Below are positions 53,534 through 61,777 of a stretch of 64,000 nt of DNA, in pieces. Below the pieces are notes generated by a model. It was not told where the DNA came from. It made no database searches and saw only the letters and a program-made list of their open reading frames with translations. Position 1 is the stretch's first letter. The number at the start of each line of letters is the position of its first letter. A program made the position numbers and the translations under genes. This DNA comes from Demequina silvatica (lineage in GTDB: Bacteria > Actinomycetota > Actinomycetes > Actinomycetales > Demequinaceae). The stretch spans positions 186,001-250,000 of the forward strand of contig NZ_BBMA01000006.1 in NCBI RefSeq assembly GCF_000971215.1, read 5' to 3'.

Positions 53534-54772
53534 TCAGACCCGCGATGCGCGGACGACCTCCGCATACCAGCGTGCCGAAACCTTGGGGGTGCGCGCGAAG
53601 GTGGTCCGGTCGACAGAGTGCATGCCGAAGTGCGGCGCGAACCCGAACTGCCATTCGAAGTTGTCGATCAGGCTCCACGCGATGAAGCCACGGACGTCGG
53701 CGTCCGCGTCCATCGTCGTCCGGAGCGCGGCGAGGAATCGCGCGTAGTACTCGATGCGCTCATCCTCGTTGTCGGTGGTGACGCCTGTTCCGGTGATCAT
53801 GATGGGCACCTCCGCGACACGCGCCGCGAGCGGGACCGTGTGCAGGACCGCCTCGGGCGAGTAGAGGTAGCCGAGATTGGTGACGCGCCATTCCGGCGGC
53901 ATCTCCAGGGCCTGACCCTTGGATCCCACGTGCTGGGTCATGTAGGTCTGGACGCCGATGAAGTCGTCGCGGCGCGCGGCCTCAAGGTAGACGGTGGTGA
54001 GGAGCGCGGTGAGGCGCGGGGTGGGGTCTGCCTCCGGATGGTCGACGAGGTGCACGCCGGGCGATCGCGGGTCATCGTCCACATGGACGACGACATCCTG
54101 GAGCGACACCGTGAGACCGACGGGGAAATCGCCGGGCCCCTCGCGCAGAGCGCTGGCACCCGCCCGGTGCGCGGCGAGAAAGGTGTCCGTGGCGCGCTCG
54201 AGAGCCGCGACGTCCTGCTTGAAGCCCGGCGGAAAGACGCCGTTCCAGTAGCCCTGGCTCGTGACGGTGTTGGGCTCGTTGAACGTCACCGCGACATCGA
54301 TGAGCTCGCCCAGCTGTGCAGCGACGATCCCGGCGTAGCGCGCGAACAGGTCGGCCGTGTCCGCGGCCTCCCATCCACCTCGATCCACCACCCACTGCGG
54401 CGTGGTGAAGGAGTGCAGCGTCACCATGGTGCGTAGGCCCAGGTCGCGCGCGCCGCGCAGCATCGCCGCATAGGTGTCGAGTGCAGCCTGGTCGATCACG
54501 CCGTCCTGCGGCTCGATCCGGCTCCACTCGAGGGAGAACCGGTACGCATCGAGTCCCATGCCCGCGACCAGGCGCAGGTCCTCCGGCCAGCGGTTCCACG
54601 AGTCGCACGCAGCGCCGCTCGGCTCAGCGGTCCGCACGCCTGGCGGCTGTTCCCACCGCGACCAGTCGTTGCCCTCGTTGCCGCCCTCGACCTGGTGCGA
54701 CGACGTCGCGATGCCCCACAGCCAATGGGCGGGCACTGCTCCGAACGGCGCGATCGTGTGCTCGGACCGCAT
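53534..54772 (-). CDS. GH1-fold protein lacking the catalytic nucleophile
   Basis: The protein has 412 residues. The family-1 barrel is clear: FLWG-like HWLWGIATSSHQVEGG, YRFSLEWSRIEP, TFNEPN (acid/base Glu166) and the closing WSLIDNFEWQFGFAPHFG. But the nucleophile motif, normally I-T-E-N-G, reads I-T-G-T-G at 326-330, so the Glu is Gly328. Other sugar-site positions differ too: the usual His-His-Phe is HSF at 120-122, and N-Y-Y is QTY near 275-277. It may be a non-hydrolytic binder or act by another mechanism. A strong purine tract precedes the ATG. It is third in the regulator-ribB-GH1 operon. Confidence 0.85.
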   Translation of the reverse strand: MRSEHTIAPFGAVPAHWLWGIATSSHQVEGGNEGNDWSRWEQPPGVRTAEPSGAACDSWNRWPEDLRLVAGMGLDAYRFSLEWSRIEPQDGVIDQAALDTYAAMLRGARDLGLRTMVTLHSFTTPQWVVDRGGWEAADTADLFARYAGIVAAQLGELIDVAVTFNEPNTVTSQGYWNGVFPPGFKQDVAALERATDTFLAAHRAGASALREGPGDFPVGLTVSLQDVVVHVDDDPRSPGVHLVDHPEADPTPRLTALLTTVYLEAARRDDFIGVQTYMTQHVGSKGQALEMPPEWRVTNLGYLYSPEAVLHTVPLAARVAEVPIMITGTGVTTDNEDERIEYYARFLAALRTTMDADADVRGFIAWSLIDNFEWQFGFAPHFGMHSVDRTTFARTPKVSARWYAEVVRASRV

Positions 54773-54791
54773 CTCTACCACCTGCCCCTGC

Positions 54792-55397
54792 CTAGACCGC
54801 CATGTACTCGACGAGCTCGTCGATCGACACCTGCACAAACCCGTGTGCCTCGGAGAACGCACGGAGGTCGGCCCCGCGGAGCATCTCCCCGTCCTCGCCC
54901 GCGATCTCGCAGATCACGCCCGCCGGCTCCCAGCCGGCGAGCCGCGCGAGATCGACGGCGGCCTCGGTATGCCCAGGTCGCGCGACCACACCGCCCTCGG
55001 CCGCGACGAGCGGGAACAGATGGCCAGGACGTACCAGGTCGCCAGAGCCGCGCGCCGGATCGACAAGAATCGCGATCGCCTTGGCGCGATCGCTGGCGGA
55101 GATGCCCGTCGTCACGCCCTGCGCCGCATCGACCGAGACGGTGAACGCGGTCCGCAACGCCTCGGCGTTCTGCGGCACCATGGGCGGCAGGCCCAGCTCG
55201 TCCGCGCGGGCCGCGAGGATGGGGGCGCAGATGAGCCCGCGACACTCCCGCATCATGAACGCGACCCACTCCGGCGATGCGCATTGCGCGGCGATCACCA
55301 GGTCGCCTTCGTCCTCACGGTCCGGGTGGTCGGTGACCACCACGGGCAGGCCCTCCCGGATCGCGGCGATCGCCGCCTCGACTGGCCTTTGACTCAC
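54792..55397 (-). CDS. ribB: 3,4-dihydroxy-2-butanone-4-phosphate synthase
   Basis: The protein has 201 residues from GTG at 55397. The acidic metal loop is DREDEGDL (about 27-34), TTGISASDRA and RPGHLFPL follow, and RPGHTEAAVDLARLAG completes the active site, all as in active RibB. It makes the four-carbon riboflavin precursor from ribulose 5-phosphate. It is a stand-alone RibB without the usual RibA half and without other rib genes. It overlaps the regulator stop (GTGA) and sits 19 bp before the GH1-fold gene, an unusual sugar-operon setting. Confidence 0.92.
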   Translation of the reverse strand: MSQRPVEAAIAAIREGLPVVVTDHPDREDEGDLVIAAQCASPEWVAFMMRECRGLICAPILAARADELGLPPMVPQNAEALRTAFTVSVDAAQGVTTGISASDRAKAIAILVDPARGSGDLVRPGHLFPLVAAEGGVVARPGHTEAAVDLARLAGWEPAGVICEIAGEDGEMLRGADLRAFSEAHGFVQVSIDELVEYMAV

Positions 55398-56389
55398 CTG
55401 TGCTGCTCACTCTCCACTAGCGCGCGCGCGATCGCGACATCCGTGACGAGGACGTTCACCCACCCACCATGCAACGCTCCGCGGATCGCCGCGAGCTTGC
55501 GGGTGCCGCCCGCGACGCCGATACGGCGCGGGATCGAGCGTAGGACGTCCGGGCTGATGCCGATGACACGACCGTCGAACCCCGATCGCACCGGCAACCC
55601 GTCCGCATCGAAGTAGCGCAGACAGACGTCGCCGACCGCACCGACCGCGCGCAGCGATGCCTCGTCCGCCTCAGTGACCGCGTTTCCGGAGCTGCGCAGC
55701 AGCGGCGATGGCTCCGTGGTGCCGATGCCGAGCAACGCTATCGTCAGATCGGGCCAATGCGAGGCGACCGACATGACCGAGGGATCAGCCATGAGCGACT
55801 CCCGCGCAGACGAACTTCCTAGCAGGCCCGGCGCGGGAAGGAACACCGGCTCCGCACCCGTGGCCGCGGCGAACCGGGTCAGCATGCGCGTCGCCTCGAC
55901 CTGCACGCGCGACTCACCGACGCCACCCATGAGTTGCACCACGGAGGTTGCCACGACCGAGTGGGCGGGCCGCATGGCGTCGACGGCCGCGATCAATGAC
56001 GCGCTCCACGAGGAGATCCCGACCCGGTCGCCGCCGGTCATCGTGGTCTCGAGGTACGCCGCGGTCGCGCTCCCGACCGCACGCACCTCATCCTGGCCTC
56101 CGGGGTCGACGACGACCGCCTCCACCAGGCCGAAGGCCCGCTCCAACCGTCGTTCCAGCTCTGTGAACACGCCGCCCGGCTCCGACACGGTGGTGCGCAC
56201 GATCCCGGCGTCGACCGCGCGCTTGAGAAGGCGCGACACCCGCGGCTGCGATACGTGGAGGCGCGCGGCGATCTGCGCCTGGCGGAGCCCCTGCTCGTGA
56301 TACATGCGTGCGATGCGCACCATCAGCCTGGTGTGGTCGTCGACATGAGAGTAAGCATCGCCCCGCGTCGCCGCGTCAGACTCCGACAT
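55394..56389 (-). CDS. SorC/DeoR-type sugar-responsive regulator
   Basis: The 331-residue protein has a helix-turn-helix at about 33-58 (GLRQAQIAARLHVSQPRVSR) and the SorC sugar-phosphate-binding domain with VGISSWSASLIAAV, VVQLMGGVG, FLPAPGLLGSSSARESL and IALLGIGTTEP. It probably senses a phosphorylated sugar and controls its own operon with ribB and the GH1-fold gene, and perhaps the divergent secreted gene. AGGAGG precedes the ATG at 56389. Confidence 0.9.
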   Translation of the reverse strand: MSESDAATRGDAYSHVDDHTRLMVRIARMYHEQGLRQAQIAARLHVSQPRVSRLLKRAVDAGIVRTTVSEPGGVFTELERRLERAFGLVEAVVVDPGGQDEVRAVGSATAAYLETTMTGGDRVGISSWSASLIAAVDAMRPAHSVVATSVVQLMGGVGESRVQVEATRMLTRFAAATGAEPVFLPAPGLLGSSSARESLMADPSVMSVASHWPDLTIALLGIGTTEPSPLLRSSGNAVTEADEASLRAVGAVGDVCLRYFDADGLPVRSGFDGRVIGISPDVLRSIPRRIGVAGGTRKLAAIRGALHGGWVNVLVTDVAIARALVESEQHR

Positions 56390-56406
56390 GGCCCTCCTCG
56401 GCTTCA

Positions 56407-56418
56407 TTCGCTTGCGAA
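56407..56418. promoter_or_regulatory. palindrome in the regulator leader, candidate operator
   Basis: TTCGCTTGCGAA is a perfect 5-2-5 inverted repeat 18 bp upstream of the SorC-type start, well placed for autoregulation. Confidence 0.45.
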
Positions 56419-56518
56419 CAGATATGCAACCGTACCCTGAACTGCCCCGCGACAACCGCCCGCCGTGCGGGCCGTGCGCGGTCCCACCGATCACGCAGCT
56501 CCGATTTGCGGCTTCCGA

Positions 56519-56548
56519 TTGACATCCGTCGAGTCGCGTCAATAGAGT
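56519..56548 (+). promoter_or_regulatory. promoter of the secreted nucleoside-hydrolase-like gene
   Basis: TTGACA (56519), an 18-bp spacer and TAGAGT (56543) give a leader of about 85 nt. Confidence 0.55.
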
Positions 56549-56554
56549 GGCGAG

Positions 56555-56588
56555 TGCATAGGCATGACTGAATATTAATGCAGATGCA
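56555..56588 (+). promoter_or_regulatory. TGCAT/ATGCA repeats at the start of transcription
   Basis: TGCAT at 56555 pairs with ATGCA at 56578, and a second ATGCA follows at 56584. They straddle the predicted transcript start and could bind the divergent SorC-type regulator. Confidence 0.35.
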
Positions 56589-56642
56589 GCTCGGGCGCCC
56601 CACGAGCCCGGCCGTTGTCAACGTCGATGAACGGAGAAAGTC

Positions 56643-58202
56643 ATGGGGTTCACCCTTGCTCGACCAGCACTGCCGACACGCGCTCGATCCCTCGGCGGCG
56701 CAGCCGTCCTCGGGCTCGCCGCACTCGGGTGCGGCATCGCGGCGGCGGCGCCCGCCGTGGCCGCACCGCCCGAGGCTGCACCCATCCAGGCCGCCCAGGC
56801 CAAGGCGACCGAGGACGCCAAGCCACGCGTCATCCTTACCAACGACGGTGAGGTCGACGACATGGACAGCTTCATCCGCTACCTCTACTACGCGAATGAG
56901 TTCGACACCGAGGGCATCGTGCTGACCAGCTCCATGTACCACTGGGCCGGCAACGGCGACGACGTCGCACCGTTCCGGTGGACCGGCACCGAATGGATCT
57001 CGGACTACATCGACAAGTACGGCGAGATCTACCCGAACCTGGTCAAGCACGACGCGGACTACCCGTCGCCCGAGGAGCTCCACAGCATCTACAAGATCGG
57101 CAACATCTCCAACGTTCACGAGATGGAGGAGGTCACCGAGGGTTCGGAGCTCATCGTCGATCGCATCCTCGCCGACGAGCCGGGCCCGCTCTACGTCCTC
57201 GCCTGGGGCGGCACCAACTCTCTCGCTCGCGCGCTGAAGTCGATCGAGGAGGAGTACTCGAGCTCCCCGGAGTGGCCCGCGATGCAGGCCGAGATCTCCG
57301 AGAAGGTCGTGGTCTACAACATCCTCACGCAGGACAACACCCTCGCGAACTACATCAAGCCCGCCTGGCCCGACGTCAAGATCATCGACAACCAGGGGGC
57401 ATTCTGGGGCTTCGCGTACTTCTGGCGGAACGCGCTTCCCGCTGATCAGCTCGACACCTTGAGAGGCGACTGGCTCGGCCCGAACATCGTGAACGACCAC
57501 GGCCCCCTCGCGTACGAGTACCGCACCATGCGCGACGGCAAGCCGACGCCAGGCGACGACCAGAACAACCGCTGGCGCCCGGACCAGAACACCGGCTTCA
57601 ATGTGTACGACTTCCTCTCCGAGGGCGACTCTCCGTCGTTCATGTACCTGCTCGACTTCAACGGCCTCCGCTCGTCCGAAGACCCGACGTGGGGTGGTTG
57701 GGGCGGTCGCTTCGACACCGTCTCGTACGGCTGGAAGGACGCGGCGGACCAGAGCCCGTTCGTGAGCTCGTGCGGCGGTGGGTTCATCGATCCCTGCAAG
57801 ATGTATGCGCAGATGCGGTGGCTCGACGAACTCCAGAACGACTTCGCTGCTCGCGTGGACTGGGGCATCGCGGACGACTACTCCGAGGCCAACCACAACC
57901 CGACCGCCCGCGTGGCGCAGGGAGTCGACATCACGGCCATGCCGGGCAGCACGGTTCCGTTGCGGGCGATCGTCGGCGATGTCGACGGCGACGCCGTGGC
58001 AACGTCGTGGTGGCAGTACGAAGACGCCGACACCTACGCGGGCACGGTCGAGATCGTGCAGTCCGGGAACAACGGTGCGGTGAGGTTCAAGGTGCCGACG
58101 GACGCTGAGCCGGGTCAGACGATCCACCTGATCCTCGAGGCGACCGATGATGGCACGCCGGCCCTGACGCACTACCAGCGCGTGGTGGTCACCGTCGGTT
58201 GA
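56643..58202 (+). CDS. secreted DUF1593 nucleoside-hydrolase-like protein
   Basis: The protein has 519 residues. A signal peptide with a likely cut after AVA (about residue 40) exports it. VILTNDGEVDDMDSFIRYLYY (66-76 core) is the acidic metal-binding loop of nucleoside-hydrolase-like proteins, and WGGTNSLARALKS and the WRPDQNTGFNVYDFL stretch are typical of the Sde0182 type. The C-terminal 100 residues form an Ig-like domain (VRFKVPTDAEPGQTIHLILE). It probably cleaves a glycosidic bond in a plant or microbial saccharide. GGAG precedes the ATG. It ends in a strong terminator. Confidence 0.88.
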   Translation: MGFTLARPALPTRARSLGGAAVLGLAALGCGIAAAAPAVAAPPEAAPIQAAQAKATEDAKPRVILTNDGEVDDMDSFIRYLYYANEFDTEGIVLTSSMYHWAGNGDDVAPFRWTGTEWISDYIDKYGEIYPNLVKHDADYPSPEELHSIYKIGNISNVHEMEEVTEGSELIVDRILADEPGPLYVLAWGGTNSLARALKSIEEEYSSSPEWPAMQAEISEKVVVYNILTQDNTLANYIKPAWPDVKIIDNQGAFWGFAYFWRNALPADQLDTLRGDWLGPNIVNDHGPLAYEYRTMRDGKPTPGDDQNNRWRPDQNTGFNVYDFLSEGDSPSFMYLLDFNGLRSSEDPTWGGWGGRFDTVSYGWKDAADQSPFVSSCGGGFIDPCKMYAQMRWLDELQNDFAARVDWGIADDYSEANHNPTARVAQGVDITAMPGSTVPLRAIVGDVDGDAVATSWWQYEDADTYAGTVEIVQSGNNGAVRFKVPTDAEPGQTIHLILEATDDGTPALTHYQRVVVTVG

Positions 58203-58240
58203 CACACGTCTCCGTCCGTGGGGGACGGATGGCGATACCG

Positions 58241-58273
58241 GATGCGCCGGGACCCTCGGGGTCCCGGCGCATC
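58241..58273. terminator. bidirectional terminator
   Basis: The perfect 15-bp stem GATGCGCCGGGACCC / GGGTCCCGGCGCATC has a 3-nt TCG loop and lies between two convergent genes. Confidence 0.85.
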
Positions 58274-58293
58274 TGTGCGCGCTTCCGCGCGGC

Positions 58294-59367
58294 TCAGCCC
58301 ACCAACGCCGGGTAGTCCGTGTAGCCGCGGTGATCGCCTCCGAACGCCTTGCTCCTGTCCGCCTGTGCGAACGGCCCACCCTGCGCGAGGCGACGGGGAA
58401 GGTCCGGGTTCGCGAGGAACAGCGCGCCCCACGAAACCAGGTCGGCGAGACCATTCTCGATGAGGGCGACCGCGTCGGGGCCGGTCGGCGCGGGCATCGT
58501 GTCGGGGTTGAGGATGACCGTGCCCGAGTACGCCTCTCGGATAGCGCGGGTCAGCGCCCGCTGCCCGGGCGCCTCCGCGATGTGGAGGTATGCAAGCCCG
58601 AGTCCGTCGAACTCCCGCACCAATGCGAGGTAGGTGTCCTCCGCATCCGGCTCGACGATGCTCTGGAAGGGCATCCGCGGCGACAGGCGGATGCCCACAT
58701 GCTCGGCGCCGATCGCGTCGACCACGGCGCGCACCACCTCGAGTGCGAAGCGGATCCGAGCGCCGACCGGACCGCCCCACGCATCCGTGCGCCGGTTGGC
58801 GCTCGGCGCGAGGAACTGGTGGATGAGATAGCCGTTGGCACCGTGCAGCTCGACGCCGTCGAAGCCGGCGCGCATCGCGTTGCGGGCCGCCGCCGCGAAA
58901 TCGTCGACGGTCGCGAGGATCTCCGCCTCGGTCAAGGCGTGCGGAACGGGGTAGGCCCGGGGCCCGGCATGCGTATAGACGGTGCCCTCCGCGGCCACTT
59001 CGGACGGCCCGACCGGAGTCAGGTCACCCGGCAGCAGATCCGCGTGGCCGATCCGGCCCGCATGCATGAGCTGCGCGAAGATCCGTCCGTCCGCCTGATG
59101 CACGGCATCCGTGACCTCACGCCACGCGTCGATCTGAGCATCGGAGTGCAGCCCAGGGGTGTCGGGATACCCCTGTCCGACGACGGACGGCTGGATGCCC
59201 TCGGTGACGATAAGGCCTGCGCCCGCCCGCTGCGCGTAGTACGTGGCCATCAGCGGGGTCGGCGTCGCGCCGTCGCCGTAGGCGCGGCTTCGGGTCATCG
59301 GCGCCATCACGATGCGGTTGCTCAGCGTCAGGCCGGCGAGGTCGTACGTGTCGAATGCGGTCGGCAT
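58294..59367 (-). CDS. Old Yellow Enzyme-family alkene reductase
   Basis: The 357-residue, FMN-dependent barrel has NRIVMAPMTRSRA at the start (flavin Thr), QLMHAGRIGH, then ELHGANGYLIHQFLAPSANRRTD with the His-x-x-Asn substrate pair, and a closing GALFLANPDLPRRL. It reduces activated C=C bonds with NADPH. AGGAGGAG precedes the ATG at 59367. It is divergent from a MarR-type gene that probably represses it. Confidence 0.93.
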   Translation of the reverse strand: MPTAFDTYDLAGLTLSNRIVMAPMTRSRAYGDGATPTPLMATYYAQRAGAGLIVTEGIQPSVVGQGYPDTPGLHSDAQIDAWREVTDAVHQADGRIFAQLMHAGRIGHADLLPGDLTPVGPSEVAAEGTVYTHAGPRAYPVPHALTEAEILATVDDFAAAARNAMRAGFDGVELHGANGYLIHQFLAPSANRRTDAWGGPVGARIRFALEVVRAVVDAIGAEHVGIRLSPRMPFQSIVEPDAEDTYLALVREFDGLGLAYLHIAEAPGQRALTRAIREAYSGTVILNPDTMPAPTGPDAVALIENGLADLVSWGALFLANPDLPRRLAQGGPFAQADRSKAFGGDHRGYTDYPALVG

Positions 59368-59410
59368 GGGTGGGCTCCTCCTAGGAACGGCGTCGTGGAT
59401 GCGAAAGTTA

Positions 59411-59455
59411 TTGAGCAACTCAAACGTTCGGCACCGTACCACAACAGTTAAGTTG
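59411..59455. promoter_or_regulatory. candidate MarR operators
   Basis: TTGAG-CAA-CTCAA (59411-59423) and CAAC-N6-GTTG (59442-59455) are two inverted repeats in the AT-rich divergent gap between the reductase and the MarR gene. Confidence 0.45.
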
Positions 59456-59477
59456 GTAAACAATTGACCAGTCGCGC

Positions 59478-59483
59478 TATTGT
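59478..59483 (+). promoter_or_regulatory. leaderless -10 element TATTGT
   Basis: TATTGT ends 6 nt before the ATG at 59490. No ribosome site is seen. Confidence 0.5.
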
Positions 59484-59489
59484 CGACCC

Positions 59490-59942
59490 ATGGAATCGCG
59501 CAGGGAACGCATAGCCGAGGCCCATCAGCTGTCCCAGCTGCTGGTGGACGCGGCCGCTCAGTCGAAGGCGGGGTTCACCGCGATCGCGGGCGAGCTGGGC
59601 CTGCCCGTCGCGCTCGCGCGCGCGGTGCTTCAGCTCGAGGACCCGATGCCGATGCGCGCGCTCGCCGATCTGCTGTCATGCGACCGCTCGTATGTCACCG
59701 CTCTCGCCGACCAGCTGGAGGAGCACGGGCTGGCGACGCGCGAGAGCGGCGCGGACCGCCGAATCAAGCAACTGCAGCTGACGCCCGCCGGCCAGAGCAT
59801 CCGATCCCGGCTCACCCGCGCCGTCGAGCGGAGCAGTCCCGTCATGCTGCGCCTCTCGCCCGACGACCGGGCGGCCCTGATCCCGCTGCTCGAGAAGCTC
59901 GTCGGCAACGCGCACCCCGGCGTCGACGACGCCGCCTGCTGA
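59490..59942 (+). CDS. MarR-family transcriptional regulator
   Basis: The protein has 150 residues. The winged helix spans about 40-105: PMRALADLLSCDRSYVTALA is the recognition part and ESGADRRIKQLQLTPAG the wing with the usual D-R-R. It probably represses the divergent reductase and its own operon in response to an electrophile or quinone, as is common for MarR/OYE pairs. The Cys in the recognition region (SCDRS) could be redox-sensitive. A Rossmann-fold gene follows after 26 bp. Confidence 0.9.
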   Translation: MESRRERIAEAHQLSQLLVDAAAQSKAGFTAIAGELGLPVALARAVLQLEDPMPMRALADLLSCDRSYVTALADQLEEHGLATRESGADRRIKQLQLTPAGQSIRSRLTRAVERSSPVMLRLSPDDRAALIPLLEKLVGNAHPGVDDAAC

Positions 59943-59968
59943 TCGCCACCCTAGGAAGGAATGACTCC

Positions 59969-60613
59969 ATGACAGATCCCGCATCCCCTCACGTCCTGAT
60001 CGCTGGCGTCGGCGGCCTGGGCGCCCACATGGTCGACGAGGCGCTGAGCCGCGGCGCGCGCGTGTCGGTGCTCGTACGCGACGAGGGCCGGTTGCTTGCA
60101 CGGATCGGTACCGACACGATGGCCCGGCTCGAGTCCGTCATCATCGGGGATGCCACCGACCCCGAGGCGCTCGACCTGGCTCTGCGCGGCGTGGACGTAG
60201 TGCTGTCCGGGAACGGCGCCCACCGCACCATGGCGCGTGAGCTCGCCGCCGCCTGCCGGCGCAACGGCGCGAAGAAGCTGTGCTGGCCCGCCGGCGGCAC
60301 CAACGTGATGTCGGAGGACGGCGTCACACCCGCGTACGTCCAGTTCGTGTCCCAGTGGCCAGCTGCCGAGGCCGTGTACCGCGCACACCAGGCGTGCATC
60401 GACGCGATCCGCGACGAGGGCATCAACTACGTGATCTTCTGCCCGGGTCGCATGGCGTCGATCGGGCATCTCAGCGCCGAAGTCCGTGGTGCCATCCGAG
60501 TCAACCGACCCGCGGGCATGTTCGTGTCCTATGAGGACGCCGCGTGGGTCATGCTCGAGGCCGCGTTGACCGACGCATACGATCGCGAGCTCATCAGCGC
60601 CGCGACAGCCTGA
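59969..60613 (+). CDS. NAD(P)-binding Rossmann-fold protein
   Basis: The 214-residue protein has HVLIAGVGGLGAHMVDEALS at the start (G-x-G-G-x-G), then a second strand with VLVRDEGRL and GDATDPEALDLAL, as in NmrA/atypical short-chain dehydrogenases. There is no Tyr-x3-Lys catalytic pair, so it is probably an NAD(P)H-sensing or quinone-reductase-like protein. AGGAAGGA precedes the ATG at 59969. It lies in one operon with the MarR regulator. Confidence 0.85.
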   Translation: MTDPASPHVLIAGVGGLGAHMVDEALSRGARVSVLVRDEGRLLARIGTDTMARLESVIIGDATDPEALDLALRGVDVVLSGNGAHRTMARELAAACRRNGAKKLCWPAGGTNVMSEDGVTPAYVQFVSQWPAAEAVYRAHQACIDAIRDEGINYVIFCPGRMASIGHLSAEVRGAIRVNRPAGMFVSYEDAAWVMLEAALTDAYDRELISAATA

Positions 60614-60664
60614 ATCGCCGCGCGCGCCGTACGGACCCGCCAAGCGCACCCCCAGGTGTCACAG

Positions 60665-60697
60665 CAGCGCCCCCGCGGGGATCCCGCGGGGGCGCTG
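60665..60697. terminator. bidirectional terminator
   Basis: The perfect 15-bp stem CAGCGCCCCCGCGGG / CCCGCGGGGGCGCTG has a 3-nt loop and lies between convergent genes. Confidence 0.88.
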
Positions 60698-60723
60698 CCT
60701 CTCTGGAGGAGGTGGGGTCGGCG

Positions 60724-61749
60724 TCAGCCCTCGAGGGCGAACACCGTGTACTTGTCGACGTTGGACTCGTCGATGAGCACGCAGTCCACGGACTGCTTCT
60801 CGGGCTGGCCGGTCGAGCCGTTGCGGATGTACTCGTCGGCCTGCTGAACCGCCATCTGCGAAATCAGCACGGCGGGCTGGAGGCCGGTGGACAGCAGCTT
60901 GCCGTCCTTGATCGCCTGAGCGGCGTCGGGGCTTCCGTCGAAGCCGGCCACGATCACCTTGCCGGTGAGGCCGGCCGCGTCGACGGCGGCGACGGCGCCG
61001 AGCGCCATCGTGTCGTTGCCCGCGATGATGCCCTTGACGTCAGGGTTGGCCTCGAGCAGCGTCTGGACCTTGTTGAAGGCCTCCTGCTGGTCCCAGTTGG
61101 CGGTCTCCTGCGCGACCATCTCCATGTCGGCGTACTGGTCGATCACCGAGTGGTACGCCTCGGAACGCACGGCAGCGTTCGTGTCGGTCTCGCGGCCGAG
61201 CAGCTCGATGTACGTGCCCTCGCCCTCCATGGCGGCCACGAAGGACTCGCCCACAAGGCCGGCGCCCTGCGAGTTGTTCGCCACGATCTGCGAGACGGCG
61301 ATGCCGGTCTCGTTGATCTCTCGGTCGATCAGGAACACGGGGATGCCCGCGTCCTTCGCCTTCTGGACGGCGCCGATGGTGACGTCGGCACCGGCGTTGT
61401 CGAGGATGATCGCGACGGCGCCGTTGGAGATCGCCGAGTCGATGAGCTCCGACTGCTTGTTCGGGTCGTCGTCGTGCGAGTCGGCCTGGGCCGTGTAGCC
61501 GAGCGCCTCGGCCTCAGCGACCGCGGCGTCCGCCTCCGCCTTGAAGAAGACGTTGGAGTGCGACGGGGTGATGACCGCGATGAGGCCGCCGGCCTCGCCG
61601 CCGGTGGCGGGAGCGCTGGCCTCGGTGGTCGGTGCCGCCGCGGACGAGGACGTCTCGGTGGACGAGCCGCCGGACGAGCACGCGCTCAGGGCGACAATGG
61701 ACATGGCTGCTGCGGCAATCACAGCGCCTTTGCGGAACTTGCCTAGCAT
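60724..61749 (-). CDS. sugar ABC importer solute-binding lipoprotein (ribose type)
   Basis: The 341-residue protein has a signal peptide ending at the lipobox ALSAC (Cys24), followed by a Ser/Thr/Ala linker. The periplasmic-binding fold has AVITPSHSNVFFKAEADAAV, IDREINETG, GIIAGNDTMALGA and VAGFDGSPDAAQAI, as in RbsB-like proteins for ribose or related pentoses or hexoses. GGAGAG precedes the ATG. It is the last of the three transporter genes (ATPase, permease, binding protein), 28 bp after the permease. Confidence 0.93.
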   Translation of the reverse strand: MLGKFRKGAVIAAAAMSIVALSACSSGGSSTETSSSAAAPTTEASAPATGGEAGGLIAVITPSHSNVFFKAEADAAVAEAEALGYTAQADSHDDDPNKQSELIDSAISNGAVAIILDNAGADVTIGAVQKAKDAGIPVFLIDREINETGIAVSQIVANNSQGAGLVGESFVAAMEGEGTYIELLGRETDTNAAVRSEAYHSVIDQYADMEMVAQETANWDQQEAFNKVQTLLEANPDVKGIIAGNDTMALGAVAAVDAAGLTGKVIVAGFDGSPDAAQAIKDGKLLSTGLQPAVLISQMAVQQADEYIRNGSTGQPEKQSVDCVLIDESNVDKYTVFALEG

Positions 61750-61777
61750 CTTCTCTCCTTGTATTTCCTGGGTTGGA

